Positions 55,033 through 64,000 of a DNA stretch of 64,000 bases are shown here, piece after piece. The notes under the pieces were generated by a model, which worked only from the letters and a program-made list of their open reading frames with translations, ran no database searches and had not been told where the DNA came from. Every line of letters begins with the position of its first letter. Within the stretch, counting starts at the first letter, position 1. This stretch comes from Phycisphaeraceae bacterium (GTDB lineage Bacteria; Planctomycetota; Phycisphaerae; Phycisphaerales; Phycisphaeraceae): NCBI GenBank assembly GCA_020831765.1, contig JAFIFY010000036.1:1-64000 (forward strand), in the 5' to 3' direction. Position numbers and translations under genes: made by a program.

Positions 55033-56262
55033 ATGCAAGTCAAGCCAATGAGAGCCAATCCCGGCGGCGAAATCGAGGCGGGTAATGTCGTCGGCCGTGA
55101 TCGCCTGATCAAGGAAATCTGGAATGCGCTGCACGTCCAGAGCGTCGTGATGGTCGCCGAGCGACGGATCGGCAAGACCACGGTCGTTAAGAAAATGCGA
55201 AGCGGCCCTCCTGCCGGTCTGCGCCTGATCTACAACGATGTCGAGGGGCTGAGCACACCGCTCGAGTTTGTCGAGGCCGTCGCCAGGGACGTTGAGTCCC
55301 TGCTTCCCGCTGTGCGCCAAGCCGGTTCCAAATTTCGCCGGATGCTCGGCCACCTCGGTGGAATCGAGATCGGCGGTGTGCTGAAACTCCCACCTCAAAT
55401 GAGCCCCAACTGGAAGGACTTGCTGCGAGCGACCGTCGAGGATCTCCTCGATCACTGCCCGGACTCGTTTCATGTCTTCGTCTGGGACGAGATACCGCTC
55501 ATGCTGGACAAGATCCGATCCAGCGCCGGCGAGCAGGTGGCGATGGACGTGCTGGACGTCCTGCGGGGCCTGCGACAGAAGCACTCGCGCCTGCGCATGA
55601 TCTACACGGGGTCGATCGGTCTGCACCACGTCCTGTCCGGCCTTCGCGAGGCGGGACACGCCAATGCTCCAACCAACGACATGCGTACGATCGAGGTCAC
55701 GCCGCTCGACCGGGACGATGGCCGGATGCTGGCGCAGGCCCTCCTCCTCGGAGAGGAGCTTCAATGCTCTGAGCCAGAAGAGACCGCCGACGCGACCGCG
55801 GAGGAGGTGGACGACATCCCCTATTACATCCATCAGGTTGTTGCCCGGATGCGGGCCGTCGGGAATGAGGCCAGCGCGGCTCTGGCTCGCTCCATCGTGC
55901 GGAAGGCACTCGTTGACGCCCAGGACACCTGGAATCTCGCGCACTACCGGGACCGCCTCGATGGGCGCTACGGTCCTGATCGCCTTACGCTCGTCCTGGC
56001 GGTGCTCGACGCGGTTGGGGCGGCCGGGGAGCCCCTGGCGTTCGACGATCTCGGCCATCGGGTTCGGTCCACGGTGCCGCGCGAGAAGGCGGGGTCGGAC
56101 TTCGTCCGGGACGTGATCGATGGCGACGATGAGAAGCTTCGTAAGTTGCTCACCTCTCTCGAACGCGACCATTACCTCTGCCGGGATCCCCATACAGGGC
56201 ACTACCGTTTCCGCTTCTCTCTGATCCAGCGCTGGTGGAATATGAAGCGGGGTGGGGCATGA
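55033..56262 (+). CDS. P-loop ATPase with C-terminal winged-helix-like tail (system gene A)
   Basis: Protein of 409 residues. Walker A is AERRIGKTT (residues 42-50), of the RRxGKT type common in archaeal-ATPase and STAND-like proteins, and Walker B is FVWDEIPLML (Asp152, Glu153). VVGRDRLIKEIW precedes the P-loop as in these families. The end (KLLTSLERDHYLCRDPHTGH, FSLIQRWW) is like the winged helix that closes such ATPases. Strong GGAGG lies before the ATG. The stop overlaps the next gene as ATGA, so both are cotranslated. No catalytic effector domain is seen. Likely a regulatory or sensor ATPase; function unknown. Confidence 0.85.
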   Translation: MQVKPMRANPGGEIEAGNVVGRDRLIKEIWNALHVQSVVMVAERRIGKTTVVKKMRSGPPAGLRLIYNDVEGLSTPLEFVEAVARDVESLLPAVRQAGSKFRRMLGHLGGIEIGGVLKLPPQMSPNWKDLLRATVEDLLDHCPDSFHVFVWDEIPLMLDKIRSSAGEQVAMDVLDVLRGLRQKHSRLRMIYTGSIGLHHVLSGLREAGHANAPTNDMRTIEVTPLDRDDGRMLAQALLLGEELQCSEPEETADATAEEVDDIPYYIHQVVARMRAVGNEASAALARSIVRKALVDAQDTWNLAHYRDRLDGRYGPDRLTLVLAVLDAVGAAGEPLAFDDLGHRVRSTVPREKAGSDFVRDVIDGDDEKLRKLLTSLERDHYLCRDPHTGHYRFRFSLIQRWWNMKRGGA

Positions 56263-58697
56263 AGTCGGCATTTCTCTCCCGGTTCACACCAAGTCTGCTC
56301 CCGCCTGAGGCACTGGAGCATATGTTTGTCCAGCGCTCGAGGCTGGCGGGCACAATCGTCGCGGGCCTTCGCGAGAGCGGCCTGACGTCCGGCAAGCACT
56401 ACTACCTGGTCACGGGACCACGCGGGATCGGCAAGACGCACCTGGTCTCACTGGTCTACCACCGGCTCCGACGGGACAAGGACCTGCGGGCCAAGCTGCG
56501 GATCGCCTGGCTGCGAGAGGAGGAGTGGGGCGTCGCCTCTTATCTCGACCTCCTGCTGGTCATCCTGCGCACGGTGCATGAGCAGGGCGATGCCCCGGAG
56601 CTCTCCGAGAAGTATGCGCGTCTGAAGCAGATCACGAACCCGGAAGAGGCTTGTGCGGTCGCCGAGCGATTGGTTGTGGAAGCGGCCGGTGCCGGGACGC
56701 TGCTGATCATCGCGGAAAACCTCGACGAAATCTTCCGAGGGCTGGAGACCGCGGGACAGCGCCGGCTTCGCGCGCTTATCCAGAACCATCCGGTCTTCGC
56801 AATCCTGGCAACGTCCCAGAGCCTTTTCGATGGCATCACGAACCGCGATGAGCCCTTTTACGGCTTTTTTGATGTGCATCAACTTGACGAGCTCAGCTTC
56901 GAAAATGCCGTTCGGCTCGTGGCCCGGATCGCTGAACACGAAGGGAATCAAGCGCTGGCCCGGGCGGTGTCGTCGCCCCTCGGGCGAGCGCGCCTCCGCG
57001 CTGTCCATCACCTCGCCGCCGGGAATCCGAGGGTCTATGTGATCTTCTCGCAGTTCCTGACTGTGAATTCCCTCGATGCGCTGGTGGGCCCGCTGCTTGA
57101 GACCCTTGATGATCTGACCCCTTACTACCAGGCTCGAATGAGCCACCTGAGCCCACAACAGCGCAAGATCGTCGAGTACCTCTGCGCGAAGCGAGGCGGC
57201 GAGACCGTGTCCGGGATCGCGCGTGCGAACTTCATCAGCCCCCAGACCACATCCAGCCAACTCCGCAAGCTGGATGAATTCGGCTACGTACGTTCGGTGC
57301 AATACGGGCGCATCTCCTACTACGAACTTCGGGAACCGCTCCTCCGGCTCACCCTGGAGGTCAAGAAGCTGCGCGGCGAGCCCGTGCGCCTGATCGTGGA
57401 GTTCCTCCGTGTCTGGTACTCCGAGCAGGAACTCACGGACCGGATGACCGTTGCGCAGACTTCCTGGGAGAGGGACTACATCACCGCCGCCCTGGACCTG
57501 AAACATCAGGAAGGAGAAGACCTGCTCGTTCAAACCTGCCGGAGCGAGATGGAACGGCTCCTGGCCGCTGAAGAAACCGCGCGAGCACTCGACGTGGCCG
57601 ACGAGTTGATCGCCGTCGGAGGTGGCATCGAGGACTGCGACAGGATTATCGAAATGCCGGAAGCTTCCGACGAGCAGGTGGCCCGGGCGCTGGGCCGGAA
57701 AGGGATGCTGCTGGTCACCCAGAGGCGCTTGGCGGATGCCATCGAGGTCTTCGACGAGGTTGTCCGGCGTTTTGCCGATCGCGACGAGCCAGTCCTCGCC
57801 GAGGGAGTCGCTAGGGCGCTCGCAAACAAGGGCGTCGCGCTCGGCTCCCTGGGTCGCTTCGAGGATGCGATCGAGGTCTACGACGAGGTTGTCCGGCGGT
57901 TCGCCGATCGTGAAGAGCCGAACCTTGCTGAGGAGGTTGCCAGAGCGCTCGTCAATAAGGGCGTCACGCTCGGTTCCCTAGGCCGCCCCGAGGAGGAGAC
58001 CAAGGTCTACGATGAGGTTGTCCGACGTTTTGCCGATCGCAAAGAGCCGAGCCTTGCTGAGCAGGTTGCCAGAGCGCTCGTCAATAAGGGAGTCACGCTT
58101 GGTTCCCTGGGCCGCTCCGAGGATGCGATTGAGGTCTACGACGAGGTTGTCCGGCGTTTTGGCAATCGCGACCAGCCGAATCTCGCCGAGGGGGTCGCAA
58201 GAGCGCTTTTCAGCAAGGCCATTTTGCACGCGGTCATGGGCCGGTTCGAAGAAGGGAGAAAGGCACTCCAGAGCGCTCAGGAACGTCCGGCGAGTAAGGA
58301 TGGCGACTGGGTACCGGGTGGAGTGGACTTCCTGAACCACCTGCTGAGGCGGACCCGTGACGAGGCCGAGTGGCGACGGGTCGTCGCGTTCCTGATCGAG
58401 GCGTACGACCAGCGCGGCCACCTTGCGACCCTGGGCGTCGGACTCGTTCGGTCGTGTCGCGCCCTGGCAGACGGCTCCATCGACAAAGAGTCAGCGTCTC
58501 GATGGCTTGATGTCTGGACGGAACTTGGGGGGTCCAGGGAGCAGATGCGAATTCCCCTTCGCATGCTCAAGGCGGCGGTTGCGTATCTGAAGCAAGGTAA
58601 GTCCGAGGAGCTGCAGGCGCTACCGGCGGAGGAGCGATCGTTGCTCAAGTCGGCCCTGCACGTCGACACCGACGATCGAAGGGGCTCGATTCGCTGA
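56259..58697 (+). CDS. P-loop ATPase with winged helix and TPR repeats (system gene B)
   Basis: Protein of 812 residues. Walker A is GPRGIGKT (53-60) and Walker B is LLIIAENLDEIF (148-159), an AAA/STAND-type NTPase. A winged helix follows at about 300-360 (LSPQQRKIVEYLCAKRGGET, SSQLRKLDEFGYVRSVQYG). From about residue 475, five 43-residue TPR-type units (the last partial) carry ALVNKGVTLGSLGR and VYDEVVRRFADR. The C-terminal part (about 675-812) is helical with no known fold. The ATPase core, winged helix and repeat sensor match the general plan of STAND proteins, in which repeats sense a ligand. It overlaps gene A by four bases. No nuclease, TIR or membrane domain is seen. Confidence 0.85.
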   Translation: MKSAFLSRFTPSLLPPEALEHMFVQRSRLAGTIVAGLRESGLTSGKHYYLVTGPRGIGKTHLVSLVYHRLRRDKDLRAKLRIAWLREEEWGVASYLDLLLVILRTVHEQGDAPELSEKYARLKQITNPEEACAVAERLVVEAAGAGTLLIIAENLDEIFRGLETAGQRRLRALIQNHPVFAILATSQSLFDGITNRDEPFYGFFDVHQLDELSFENAVRLVARIAEHEGNQALARAVSSPLGRARLRAVHHLAAGNPRVYVIFSQFLTVNSLDALVGPLLETLDDLTPYYQARMSHLSPQQRKIVEYLCAKRGGETVSGIARANFISPQTTSSQLRKLDEFGYVRSVQYGRISYYELREPLLRLTLEVKKLRGEPVRLIVEFLRVWYSEQELTDRMTVAQTSWERDYITAALDLKHQEGEDLLVQTCRSEMERLLAAEETARALDVADELIAVGGGIEDCDRIIEMPEASDEQVARALGRKGMLLVTQRRLADAIEVFDEVVRRFADRDEPVLAEGVARALANKGVALGSLGRFEDAIEVYDEVVRRFADREEPNLAEEVARALVNKGVTLGSLGRPEEETKVYDEVVRRFADRKEPSLAEQVARALVNKGVTLGSLGRSEDAIEVYDEVVRRFGNRDQPNLAEGVARALFSKAILHAVMGRFEEGRKALQSAQERPASKDGDWVPGGVDFLNHLLRRTRDEAEWRRVVAFLIEAYDQRGHLATLGVGLVRSCRALADGSIDKESASRWLDVWTELGGSREQMRIPLRMLKAAVAYLKQGKSEELQALPAEERSLLKSALHVDTDDRRGSIR
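57681..58281 (+). repeat. Tandem 129-bp repeats coding for TPR units
   Basis: Four complete units begin at 57681, 57810, 57939 and 58068, each exactly 129 bp (43 codons), with a partial fifth from 58197. Runs such as GCCAGAGCGCTCGTCAATAA are identical in the third and fourth units. The high nucleotide identity, including at codon third positions, suggests recent expansion or gene conversion. Confidence 0.92.
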
Positions 58698-58921
58698 AGC
58701 CGGCAATGTACATGATCGGAGTTGCGATCGTGCGCGGCGGTTGGCTCACATCCACTGGCCTTTCGCGACCGGGATGTGGTCCGGCGTGCTCCTTCATGTC
58801 CAGTCCTGACTCCGCGCCAACTTTCGCGTTACCCGCGACCCCGTCCTCATGACCGCCGGATCGATCAGCGTTTTCCGCCGCGCGCTTTGGGGATGCGCTG
58901 CCTCCCCTGTCCGTGCGTCGT

Positions 58922-61900
58922 CTATTGCCGATCAATGCTGGCGCAAGCTTCGGTCTTGCCGCTTCCTGTGCGGGGGACCCATCGCTGGTTTCGGTTTCTT
59001 CGATCGGAGCCACCGTAGCGCCGGGCAAGAGATTCGGGTGCCGGGCCGCAGAGTTCAGCGCGGCCGAAGGGGGCGAGCGCCGCGGTGATCGATTCGCAGG
59101 ATGTCTCGTCGGCGGGCACCTGATGGCCGGGCAGGTCGAGGATGATCCGAAGGTCATCCTGCATCACGTGAAGCACAAGATTCAACCGACGATGATCGCC
59201 ATGACCGTTGCCGTTGGTGTCGGCCCGGCCGAGCACCTCCCGCAGACTCCGGATACGGCCGGCCGGATCGGCGTCGCCGTTGCCGTTCGGGGGTTCCTCG
59301 ACCACGATACGGACGCGTTCGGCCAGTCTCTGGGCAGCCTCCCCGATCGGGATCACATCCTGAATCTGAAGCTGGGTCGGCTCGCGCACCTTATCCACGC
59401 GACCCACCAGCAGCAGGACTTCTCCGGTCAGCAGTTGGGGATGGACCTTCTGATAAGTCTCGGAAAAGACGATCGCATCCATCTTGCCGGTGAGGTCTTC
59501 GAGCGTCAGCATGGCCATTTTCTGGCCCGGGTTCTGTCCCCGCTTGGTGATGGTGTGACGCACCTCCTGAATCATCGCGCCGACAATGACCACGGTGTCC
59601 TGTGGAAGGTTCAGAGCACGTGCAAGATTGCAGGTGGCGTAACCGCGGATTCGGTGTTCATCGACCTTCAGCGGATGGCTGGAGATATAGAAGCCCAGCG
59701 TGGCGCGTTCGTTCTCCAGAAGCTCGCGTGTTGACCAGGATACGGCCTTGCGAAGCGTCGGGACGGATGAAGGCGTGTCGGCGGGGCCCGCCTGCTCGCC
59801 GAACATATCGAACATGCTCGACTGCCCGCTTGCGCGATCGGCCGCGACACGTTGCCCGGAGGCGATGGCATCATCCAGCGATTCGATCAGCGCCGCCCGC
59901 GCATCGACGCCGTGGATCGAATCGAAGGCACCGCAGCGGATCAGATTCTGAATCGTCGCGCGATTCACGGCGGTCAACGAGATGCGTTCGCAGAAGTCGA
60001 ACAGGCCGGTGAAGGGCCCGCCTTCCTCGCGGCGGCTGATGATCTCGTTGATCGCCTTTTCGCCGACATTCTTGACCGCGCCCAGTCCGAAGCGGATGAA
60101 ACCCCGCGCGGCGGACTTGGCGCTGCCTTCAGCGCTCACCACGGTGAAATCGACGAACGATTCGTTGACATCCGGCGGCTGAACCTCCACGCCCTGCCGG
60201 CCGTCGGGGAGACGTACGCGACGGCATTCATCCATGTACTTGACCACTTCGGACATGTTGCCCGACTCGAAACTGAGCACGGCGGCCATGTATTGGATGG
60301 GGAAATAGGTCTTGAGGAAGGCGGTCTGGAAGGCGATGATCGCATAGCCGGCCGAGTGCGACTTGTTGAAGCCGTAGCCGGCGAACTTAAGGATCAAGTC
60401 GAACAGTTCACCGGCCTTGGCGGACGAAAGGCCACGCCGCCCGGCGCCATCGAGGAACTGCGCCCGGGCACTGTTGATCACGCTTTCCTTCTTTTTACTG
60501 ATGGCCTTGATCAGCGAATACGCCTCGCGGAGGTCGATGCCGCCCAGTTCGTGGGCGATCTGCATCACCTGTTCCTGGAAGACCATGATGCCGTAGGTTT
60601 CAGCGGTGAATCGATCCACGATCTCGTGAACCTGTGGCACCGGTGCCCGGCCGTGCTTGCGCTGCACGTAATCATCAATCAGCGCCATGGGCCCGGGACG
60701 GAAGAGGGCGTTGGCGGCGATCAGGTCTTCGAGCCGATCGGGCTTCATGGCCCGGAGCATGTTCTTCATGCCATCGGATTCGAACTGGAAGATGCTGGAG
60801 GTTTCGCCGCGCCGGAACAACTCCAGCACCCGCTGATCGGCGAAGTCGATCCGGTCCAGGTCCAGCGGATCATCCTCCGGCCCGAGTCGATCGGCATGCG
60901 GCACCGAATCGCGGATCGTCGCATCATCCAGCGAAGCGCGAATCAACTGCCGTGTCCGCTCCATGATCGAAAGCGTCTTGAGCCCGAGAAAATCCATCTT
61001 GAGCAGACCGACTTTCTCGACGGTCGGACCATCCCACTGGGTGACGATGACATCCTTCTGGCTCTTGTCCGCGTTGGCCTTGGCCAGGGGCACGATGTTG
61101 TCCAGCGGTTGCGTGGCCAGAACCACGCCCGCGGCATGCACACCCGAATGCCGCGAGAGGCCTTCGAGCTTCATCGCCGATTCCATCGTCGCGCGAACCA
61201 GAGGGTCCTGCTCCATCAACGCTCGAAGCTCCGGCTCGCGTTCCAGGGCTTTATCCAGTGTCATGCCCAGTTCATCGCCCACCAGCTTGCACAGCCGGTT
61301 GACGATCGGGATGCCCAAGCCCATCACGCGCCCGGCATCGCGGATCGCGGCCTTGGCCTTCATCGTTCCGAACGTGATGATCTGGGCCACGTAGCCGTAT
61401 TTCTGTCGGACGTAATCGATGATCTCGGGCCGGCCGTTGCGGCACATATCAATATCGATATCGGGGTATTCGCTTCGGTTCGGATCGGTGAACCGCTCGA
61501 ACAGCAGGCCGAACTTCACCGGACAGGCGTTGGACAGGCCCAGGCAGTATCCGACCATGGTGCCCACGCCGCTGCCGCGCGCGTTGGCGGGGATGCCGCG
61601 CCGGCGGGATTCGTTGACGAAATCCCAGACGATCAGAAAGTAAGCGCTGATGTCCTTGTCGCGCAGGATGCCCAGTTCCCGCTCCAGACGTTTGCGGTGA
61701 TCATCGGTGATCGACTGCCCATATCGCCAGAGCAATCCCGCCTCGGAAAGCTCGCGCAAGGCGATGTCGCACTGCGCCTTGAGTTGGTCGGCCGATTCCG
61801 GATCGCGGTCGCCATCGAACGGCAGAAGCTCATACTGAGCACAGAACGCCTGATACCATTCGCTGCTGCCTTCGGTGAACTGGTGTAGGTCGTCGGACGG

Positions 61901-62854
61901 CTTGCGGACGATCTTGACCACCGGCGCGTGCTTCTGGTCGAAGTCGAGCTCGACGTTGCACCGCACCGCGATCCGGCCGGTATTGGCCAGCGCTTCTGGC
62001 TGATCCTTGAAAAGCTCGGCCATCTCCTCGGGGCTCTTGACGTAAAGCTCCGGGGAGTATTTCATGCGGTTGGTTTCGCTCTTCTGGGTCACGGTCGAGA
62101 CGCAGATGAGCGTGTCGTGGGCATCGTGATCCTCGCGCCGGAGGAAATGTGCATCGTTGTCGCAAACCAGCGGCAGATCGAGTTCGCGGGCGAGCCGGAT
62201 GATCAGCTCGTTAAGCGGCGCCTGCTCGGGGATATTGTGACGCTGAAGTTCGAGGAAGAAGCACGGCTCGCCCTGATCGTTGGGGGCGAAGGTTCGCTGA
62301 TGCCAGCGCGCTTCTTCGATGGCGCGCCGCCAGTGTTCCTCCCGGCCGGAGTTGTGATACCGCAGGAGATGCAGGGCCAGCGATGAGCCCAGGTGGCCGT
62401 TGATGGCGATCATGCCGCGCGAACGGGCTTCGAGCATGGACTTGTCGGTGCGCGGCTTGTAGTAGAAGCCGTTGAGGTAGGCATCCGAAGCGACCTTGAC
62501 CATGTTCTTCCAGCCCTCGAGGGTTTCGGCCAGAAGCACCAGGTGAAAGCCGCCCTCGGCCACATCCCGATTCTCGCGATCCAGTGAACGCAGCGATTCC
62601 TGACGGGTCCGATCGCCGCTGAGGCCATCGACGTCAGGCGCGACATACGCCTCGATGCCCAGGATGGGCTTGATTCCCGCGGCCTTGGCGCGCGTGTAAA
62701 AGCTCACCGCCCCGAACAGATTGCCATGGTCGGTCAGCGCGACCGAATCCATGCCCAGTTCCTTGACCCGGCTAATCAGCTTGTCCAGCCGGTTGCCGCC
62801 ATCGAGCAGCGAGTATTCCGAGTGAAGATGCAGATGGGCAAAGTCGCCGTTCAT
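58922..62854 (-). CDS. dnaE: DNA polymerase III subunit alpha
   Basis: Protein of 1310 residues, the replicative polymerase catalytic subunit. The PHP domain opens with HLHLHSEYSLLDGG. The palm motif PDIDIDMCRNGR near residue 462 carries the catalytic aspartates. GYGFNKSHSAGYAIIAFQTAF and the FRPGPM segment are also DnaE signatures. An OB fold lies near the C terminus (VVIVGAMIQEVRHTITKRG). No intein or exonuclease insertion is seen. The ATG at 62854 gives the standard start MNGDFAHLHLHS; a long in-frame extension upstream is unsupported. It converges with the ATPase operon, with 224 bp in between. Confidence 0.97.
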   Translation of the reverse strand: MNGDFAHLHLHSEYSLLDGGNRLDKLISRVKELGMDSVALTDHGNLFGAVSFYTRAKAAGIKPILGIEAYVAPDVDGLSGDRTRQESLRSLDRENRDVAEGGFHLVLLAETLEGWKNMVKVASDAYLNGFYYKPRTDKSMLEARSRGMIAINGHLGSSLALHLLRYHNSGREEHWRRAIEEARWHQRTFAPNDQGEPCFFLELQRHNIPEQAPLNELIIRLARELDLPLVCDNDAHFLRREDHDAHDTLICVSTVTQKSETNRMKYSPELYVKSPEEMAELFKDQPEALANTGRIAVRCNVELDFDQKHAPVVKIVRKPSDDLHQFTEGSSEWYQAFCAQYELLPFDGDRDPESADQLKAQCDIALRELSEAGLLWRYGQSITDDHRKRLERELGILRDKDISAYFLIVWDFVNESRRRGIPANARGSGVGTMVGYCLGLSNACPVKFGLLFERFTDPNRSEYPDIDIDMCRNGRPEIIDYVRQKYGYVAQIITFGTMKAKAAIRDAGRVMGLGIPIVNRLCKLVGDELGMTLDKALEREPELRALMEQDPLVRATMESAMKLEGLSRHSGVHAAGVVLATQPLDNIVPLAKANADKSQKDVIVTQWDGPTVEKVGLLKMDFLGLKTLSIMERTRQLIRASLDDATIRDSVPHADRLGPEDDPLDLDRIDFADQRVLELFRRGETSSIFQFESDGMKNMLRAMKPDRLEDLIAANALFRPGPMALIDDYVQRKHGRAPVPQVHEIVDRFTAETYGIMVFQEQVMQIAHELGGIDLREAYSLIKAISKKKESVINSARAQFLDGAGRRGLSSAKAGELFDLILKFAGYGFNKSHSAGYAIIAFQTAFLKTYFPIQYMAAVLSFESGNMSEVVKYMDECRRVRLPDGRQGVEVQPPDVNESFVDFTVVSAEGSAKSAARGFIRFGLGAVKNVGEKAINEIISRREEGGPFTGLFDFCERISLTAVNRATIQNLIRCGAFDSIHGVDARAALIESLDDAIASGQRVAADRASGQSSMFDMFGEQAGPADTPSSVPTLRKAVSWSTRELLENERATLGFYISSHPLKVDEHRIRGYATCNLARALNLPQDTVVIVGAMIQEVRHTITKRGQNPGQKMAMLTLEDLTGKMDAIVFSETYQKVHPQLLTGEVLLLVGRVDKVREPTQLQIQDVIPIGEAAQRLAERVRIVVEEPPNGNGDADPAGRIRSLREVLGRADTNGNGHGDHRRLNLVLHVMQDDLRIILDLPGHQVPADETSCESITAALAPFGRAELCGPAPESLARRYGGSDRRNRNQRWVPRTGSGKTEACASIDRQ

Positions 62855-63085
62855 CCTTGAACCCCTTGCCTTGAGATCGACCTGACCGCGATGCGAACCG
62901 CGACCCATCGATGGTGATGCGTCCGCCGGCCGGCCCCGGTCGCGGGGAAACCGATTAATCCATCCAGCCAAAGATCGTCCGCCAACACAGAATCCTACGT
63001 CCCCGCGCCATGAGGGCAACCGGCGCTCGGCCGTGGATTTCCTGTCAGCAAGCCGCGCCGGATCGAACGGCCCGATGGATCGGGC

Positions 63086-63445
63086 TCATTCCTTGAGCCC
63101 GATGGAAACCCACACCAGCGGTTCAATCGAACCGGCATCGTTGGTCACTTCATGTTCGACATCGGGCGGAATGTTGATGCTCATGCCCGAATGGACATCG
63201 AAAGTGTCCTTGCCCAGGGTCATACGGCCTCGGCCCTGGGTGAAGACATAAAACTCCGGGATCGGATGATGATGCTTCTCCATCGTCATGCCCGGATCGA
63301 GGATGCCCCAGCATGGGCCATAGGCGAAGGTGTCGGGCCGAATCCGATCCGGTTCAAGCCCGGGAAACAACTGCTGCACGAACATGCTGTTATTGTGGGC
63401 TTTACCGAAATGCTGACGGTCGAGCTTTCCGATGTTCCTGTTCAT
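63086..63445 (-). CDS. cupin domain protein
   Basis: Protein of 119 residues with a single cupin barrel. Metal ligands are visible as HHHPIPEFYVF (His58-60, Glu64) and His98 in PPDVEHEV; GRGRMTLG is the usual turn between the motifs. The reaction is unknown: cupins of this size include small isomerases, dioxygenases and sugar-binding sensors. The C terminus ends just after the barrel. It follows the oxidoreductase gene on the same strand by 26 bp and probably shares its transcript, so the two may act on one substrate, perhaps a sugar acid; this is inference. Confidence 0.85.
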   Translation of the reverse strand: MNRNIGKLDRQHFGKAHNNSMFVQQLFPGLEPDRIRPDTFAYGPCWGILDPGMTMEKHHHPIPEFYVFTQGRGRMTLGKDTFDVHSGMSINIPPDVEHEVTNDAGSIEPLVWVSIGLKE

Positions 63446-63471
63446 GGCGACTCCTGATCACGGTGCCTTGG

Positions 63472-64000
63472 CTATTCGAGCTTCTGAAAAATCGATTCCA
63501 TCAGTGCCACATCCGGCAGGCATGCCTGGCCCTCGGCAGCCGGTCCGCGGCCCGCCTCGATGGCTTCGATGAACGCCCGGGCCTGCTCGAGAAACGCCCA
63601 CCGCACCGGCGCGACCATCCGTTGTTCGATCCACCCATCACCATCCGGCTGGAGCACCGTTACATCAGCCACTTTCTGACGGTTAAGCGGCGTGGGCAGG
63701 TCCAGATGCACGCGCCCTTTCTCGAACTGGAAGGTCGCCCATTCCTGCCATTTCGGAGCGGCACTCGGGACGCCGCGCAAGCTGACCAGCACATCACCAG
63801 CCCTGAGCACCACGAGAAACCCGCGATCCTGGTGGTGGGCGGAGACGCACTTGAGGTCATGACCGGGCAGGAGAAAGCGAAGCAGGTTGATCGTGTGGGA
63901 GTAGATATTCAGGAAGTGGTCGTAAAGATCACGTCGTGATTCGGGGAGGAACGCGGGATATCGCGGGGTGATCGGTTCGGCGGCGGCGGGTTCGTCGCTG
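63472..64000 (-). CDS. Gfo/Idh/MocA family oxidoreductase, C-terminal part (cut by window edge)
   Basis: The frame stays open from the stop at 63472 to the right edge of the window, giving about 176 residues of a longer protein. The segment LYDHFLNIYSHTINLLRFLL, then HHQDRGFLVVLRAGD, matches the C-terminal domain of Gfo/Idh/MocA dehydrogenases, whose YxHxxN-type histidine is catalytic. These NAD(P)-dependent enzymes oxidise or reduce sugars and cyclitols. The N-terminal Rossmann domain lies outside this window. The cupin gene follows 26 bp downstream and is probably cotranscribed. Confidence 0.82.
   Translation of the reverse strand, partial: SDEPAAAEPITPRYPAFLPESRRDLYDHFLNIYSHTINLLRFLLPGHDLKCVSAHHQDRGFLVVLRAGDVLVSLRGVPSAAPKWQEWATFQFEKGRVHLDLPTPLNRQKVADVTVLQPDGDGWIEQRMVAPVRWAFLEQARAFIEAIEAGRGPAAEGQACLPDVALMESIFQKLE

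Noticed and set aside
57681-58281. CRISPR array
   Set aside because: Regular repeats, but 129 bp in length, contiguous without spacers and in frame inside a coding gene; they encode TPR units.
58698-58921. Possible third gene of the ATPase operon after gene B
   Set aside because: Only 224 bp before the dnaE stop on the other strand; no frame with a start signal or recognisable sequence.
59852-61888. 678-codon plus-strand frame inside dnaE
   Set aside because: Fully antisense to dnaE, whose motifs are intact; no ribosome-binding site or family match.

Overview
This is a GC-rich bacterial chromosome segment of about 64 kb. It most resembles a planctomycete, probably of the Phycisphaerae. The inference rests on the mix of genes: a PEP-CTERM sorted protein beside a CPBP (CAAX-type) membrane protease, GYF/DUF4339 membrane proteins, a compact GGQ release-factor-like protein, an orphan ECF sigma factor with a proline-rich head, several secreted glycoside-hydrolase-type proteins, and many conserved genes of unknown function. 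No 16S rRNA gene is present, so the lineage is inferred, not shown.

Layout. 0-9.5 kb: two YkgJ-type cysteine-cluster proteins, a GH10 lipoprotein, a DegP/DegQ-like protease, an SRAP (YedK/HMCES) DNA-repair protein, an orphan OppB-type permease, and an OsmC gene divergent from a TetR gene with a palindromic operator between them. 9.5-15.2 kb: biosynthesis genes, with thiD-lysC translationally coupled, then ispD and cysK. 15.2-21.8 kb: PEP-CTERM protein, CPBP protease, GGQ protein, glycerate kinase, tadA, and an ECF sigma factor with a downstream membrane partner. 21.9-26.5 kb: a secreted protein of unknown function, a CARDB-TonB envelope protein and a single-domain response regulator. 26.9-42 kb: enolase, a GH42-like hydrolase, DUF2752, three tandem GYF-domain membrane paralogues, ilvE, truD, a GH123/DUF4091-like secreted protein, a Na/Pi cotransporter-PhoU fusion, an M14 carboxypeptidase and a TauE/SafE exporter.

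42-47.7 kb looks accessory. It holds a long untranslated region with a near-consensus promoter, a small unknown protein, an AEC transporter, a solitary beta-class DNA methyltransferase, and a PIN-domain nuclease coupled to an unusually large 315-residue partner. It also holds gene remnants and ends at a tRNA-Arg(TCG) gene whose 3' end points into the region. 47.8-53.2 kb returns to core functions: tmk and a giant indolepyruvate ferredoxin oxidoreductase-type fusion.

53.2-58.7 kb is the second accessory block and the most interesting one. A low-complexity gene carrying an inverted pair of dispersed repeats faces a two-gene operon, 55033-58697. The operon encodes a P-loop ATPase and a second ATPase with a winged helix and near-identical tandem TPR repeats. 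The two genes overlap as ATGA and are driven by a promoter buried in three CGTACG sites at exact 16-bp spacing. I see no effector domain and do not recognise the pair as a named system. It has the architecture of STAND-type signalling or defence modules. The window closes with dnaE, a cupin and the C-terminal part of a Gfo/Idh/MocA oxidoreductase cut by the right edge.
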